64,000 nt of DNA from Flavobacteriaceae bacterium. Lineage in GTDB: Bacteria; Bacteroidota; Bacteroidia; Flavobacteriales; Flavobacteriaceae. Both the position numbers and the translations under genes were made by a program. The stretch covers positions 23,904 to 87,903 of the forward strand of contig JAQWSK010000008.1 of assembly GCA_029243245.1 (NCBI GenBank). The letters run 5' to 3'. Shown one piece after another: positions 62,775 through 64,000 of the stretch. The notes below the pieces were generated by a model. It did not search any database. It was not told where the DNA came from and saw only the letters and a list, made by a program, of their open reading frames with translations. Every line of letters starts with the position of its first letter. The first letter of the stretch is position 1.

Positions 62775-64000
62775 ATGAACGAAAAAAAAAGACTCTTCCT
62801 GCTCGATGCTTATGCACTGATATTTAGAGGCTATTATGCCTTTATTAAAAACCCTCGAATCAACTCCAAAGGCATGAATACCTCAGCCATCATGGGCTTT
62901 ATGAATTCCCTTTTGGATGTCATCAAACGCGAAAAACCAGACCACCTGGCGGTGTGTTTTGACAAGGGAGGCTCCCAAGAACGAACAACGCTGTTCACGG
63001 AGTACAAAGCCAACCGAGATGAAACCCCTGAAGCCATTGTCATCGCAGTGCCATATATCCAAAAGATACTCGAAGCCATGCACATACCGGTGGTAGTAAA
63101 AGCGGGCTTTGAGGCCGACGACATCATCGGCACTTTGGCAAAGCAAGCCGAAAAAGAAGATTATACCACCTATATGGTGACCCCAGATAAAGATTTTGCA
63201 CAATTGGTTTCGGAGAACATTTTTATGTACCGACCCGCCAGAATGGGCAATGGTATAGAAATTTGGGGTGTCCCCGAAGTACAAGAGAAATTTGAAATCG
63301 AGAGCCCCGAACAAGTTATTGATTATCTCGGCATGATGGGGGATAGCGTGGACAACATCCCCGGTCTGCCAGGAGTGGGAGATAAAACTGCTAAAAAATT
63401 CCTCAAACAATTTGGCAGCATGGAAAACCTACTCGACAATCTCGATCAGGTGCAAGGTAAACTCAAGGAAAAAATTGAGGCCAATAAAGACTTGGGGGTA
63501 CTGTCAAAAAAGCTGGCCACCATCATCACGGACGTCCCAGTGGAATTCAATGCCAAAGACTACGAGCTTTCTACCCCCGATATGGAAGCCGCAACGGCCA
63601 TTTTTGAGGAATTGGAATTCAGAAGAATACAAGAAAATTTTAGGAAAATATTTTCCCTCAGCACCGAGGCTGCGCCTACCGAATCTACTTCGGCTAGCAA
63701 ATCAACAACTACCCCCGCTGCGGCACAGTTTGATCTTTTTAACCCCCCTCCTGGACAAGGAACCGCTGTCCCTGAATCCTCCAGAGAAAGCCAGCAGTCG
63801 GTGAACCATCATTACCAATGGGTAAATAGCGCTACGGGAAGAAGACTATTGTTTGAAAAACTAATGCGCCAAAACAGTGTTTGTTTTGATACGGAAACTA
63901 CTGGATTGGATGCACTGAAAGCAGAATTGGTAGGTATCGCTTTTAGCTGGGAACAAAAAAAAGGTTACTACCTGGCCTTACCTCCCGAGCGCGCTGCCGC
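62775..64000 (+). CDS. polA: DNA polymerase I, N-terminal part (runs off window)
   Basis: Open frame from ATG 62775 to the window edge without a break, 408 residues of an expected 900 or more. The 5'-3' exonuclease domain occupies about residues 1-290: LLDAYALIFRGYYAF, CFDKGGSQERTTLFTEYKANR, GFEADDIIGTLA, TPDKDFAQLV, GDSVDNIPGLPGVGDKTA. A Pro/Ser/Thr-rich linker follows, then the start of the 3'-5' exonuclease domain with CFDTETTGLD, keeping the Asp and Glu of motif Exo I. Codons such as GCC, GGC, CTG and CCC are frequent, unlike the AT-rich genes before 62.2 kb. Confidence 0.95.
   Translation, partial: MNEKKRLFLLDAYALIFRGYYAFIKNPRINSKGMNTSAIMGFMNSLLDVIKREKPDHLAVCFDKGGSQERTTLFTEYKANRDETPEAIVIAVPYIQKILEAMHIPVVVKAGFEADDIIGTLAKQAEKEDYTTYMVTPDKDFAQLVSENIFMYRPARMGNGIEIWGVPEVQEKFEIESPEQVIDYLGMMGDSVDNIPGLPGVGDKTAKKFLKQFGSMENLLDNLDQVQGKLKEKIEANKDLGVLSKKLATIITDVPVEFNAKDYELSTPDMEAATAIFEELEFRRIQENFRKIFSLSTEAAPTESTSASKSTTTPAAAQFDLFNPPPGQGTAVPESSRESQQSVNHHYQWVNSATGRRLLFEKLMRQNSVCFDTETTGLDALKAELVGIAFSWEQKKGYYLALPPERAA

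Noticed and set aside
62834..63410. Two long open frames on the minus strand (99 and 175 codons)
   Set aside because: Antisense to the polA exonuclease domain, which reads without interruption; higher G+C here makes long false frames more likely.
63412..63804. 130-codon open frame on the plus strand
   Set aside because: Out of frame inside polA; the polA frame continues through it to the 3'-5' exonuclease motif.
1..64000. CRISPR array, insertion sequence, prophage, toxin-antitoxin or defence cluster
   Set aside because: No spaced direct repeats, transposase, integrase or restriction-type genes were found; nearly every gene is a recognisable metabolic or envelope gene.

Overview
The window is one dense, AT-rich stretch that looks like a marine flavobacterium (Bacteroidota, Flavobacteriia). 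Several family and gene-order markers support this: a purN-rnhA-pfkB-purF run, acpP-fabF-rnc followed by an IPExxxVDY-family gene and pyruvate kinase, the MoxR/DUF58/BatABCDE aerotolerance operon, a sufABCDSE operon ending in a DUF59 gene and a DUF2480 gene, a flavobacterial-type lycopene cyclase, and promoter boxes of the Bacteroidota type (TTG/TTTG, about 19-20 bases, TAnnTTTG). Placement below class level is inference. I see no tRNA, rRNA, CRISPR array, insertion sequence or prophage. No gene-free stretch exceeds 300 bases; the longest is 206 bases at 31334-31539.

Layout. 1-3315 (minus): purine synthesis and RNase HI. 3468-8049 (plus): fatty-acid synthesis (acpP, fabF), RNase III, an IPExxxVDY protein, pyruvate kinase and a CYTH protein. 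8054-13225: exported asparaginase-type hydrolase (minus), aldehyde dehydrogenase, small membrane protein and gpsA (plus), then pheS (minus). 13354-13878: CvpA-like protein (plus). 13873-22727 (minus): eight-gene MoxR/Bat operon. 22871-24500 (plus): two oxidoreductases. 24501-27654 (minus): hflX, lpxH, and a Cys/Met-metabolism PLP enzyme. 27757-28993 (plus): ArsC/Spx-like protein and a DMT transporter. 29003-36679: a divergent sugar-oxidation locus (GMC oxidoreductase plus its Tat-type partner on minus; two TIM-barrel isomerase-like proteins, an MFS transporter, a Gfo/Idh/MocA oxidoreductase and a DUF1080 lipoprotein on plus). 36684-38694 (plus): yicC, gmk, nadD. 38691-49073 (minus): glycosyltransferase, SUF iron-sulfur operon, and two beta-propeller-like lipoproteins. 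49147-53262: thiL, ZIP transporter, lycopene cyclase, polyprenyl synthetase. 53320-59907 (plus): TetR regulator and a three-part RND efflux pump. 59941-62207 (plus): aspS, a small membrane protein, a cold-shock protein. 62251-64000: tadA (minus) and the start of polA (plus).

The genome is strongly compacted: genes in operons often overlap by 1-14 bases, and four convergent pairs end on a shared TTAA in which each strand reads its own TAA stop. Several promoter -7 boxes lie only a few bases before the start codon, suggesting leaderless messages. Only one convincing intrinsic terminator was found (62229-62252).

Best leads: (1) an abrupt rise in G+C and change of codon use from about 62.2 kb, exactly where tadA and polA begin, which may be an assembly join or a transferred block; (2) a perfect 9-base inverted repeat enclosing the -33 box of the tetR-efflux promoter, a strong operator candidate; (3) a long inverted repeat (16-17 base arms) upstream of the sugar-oxidation locus; (4) the locus itself, which fits a 3-keto-glycoside pathway; (5) a lipoprotein built of seven clear 58-residue repeats. 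I found no system that I could call entirely new.
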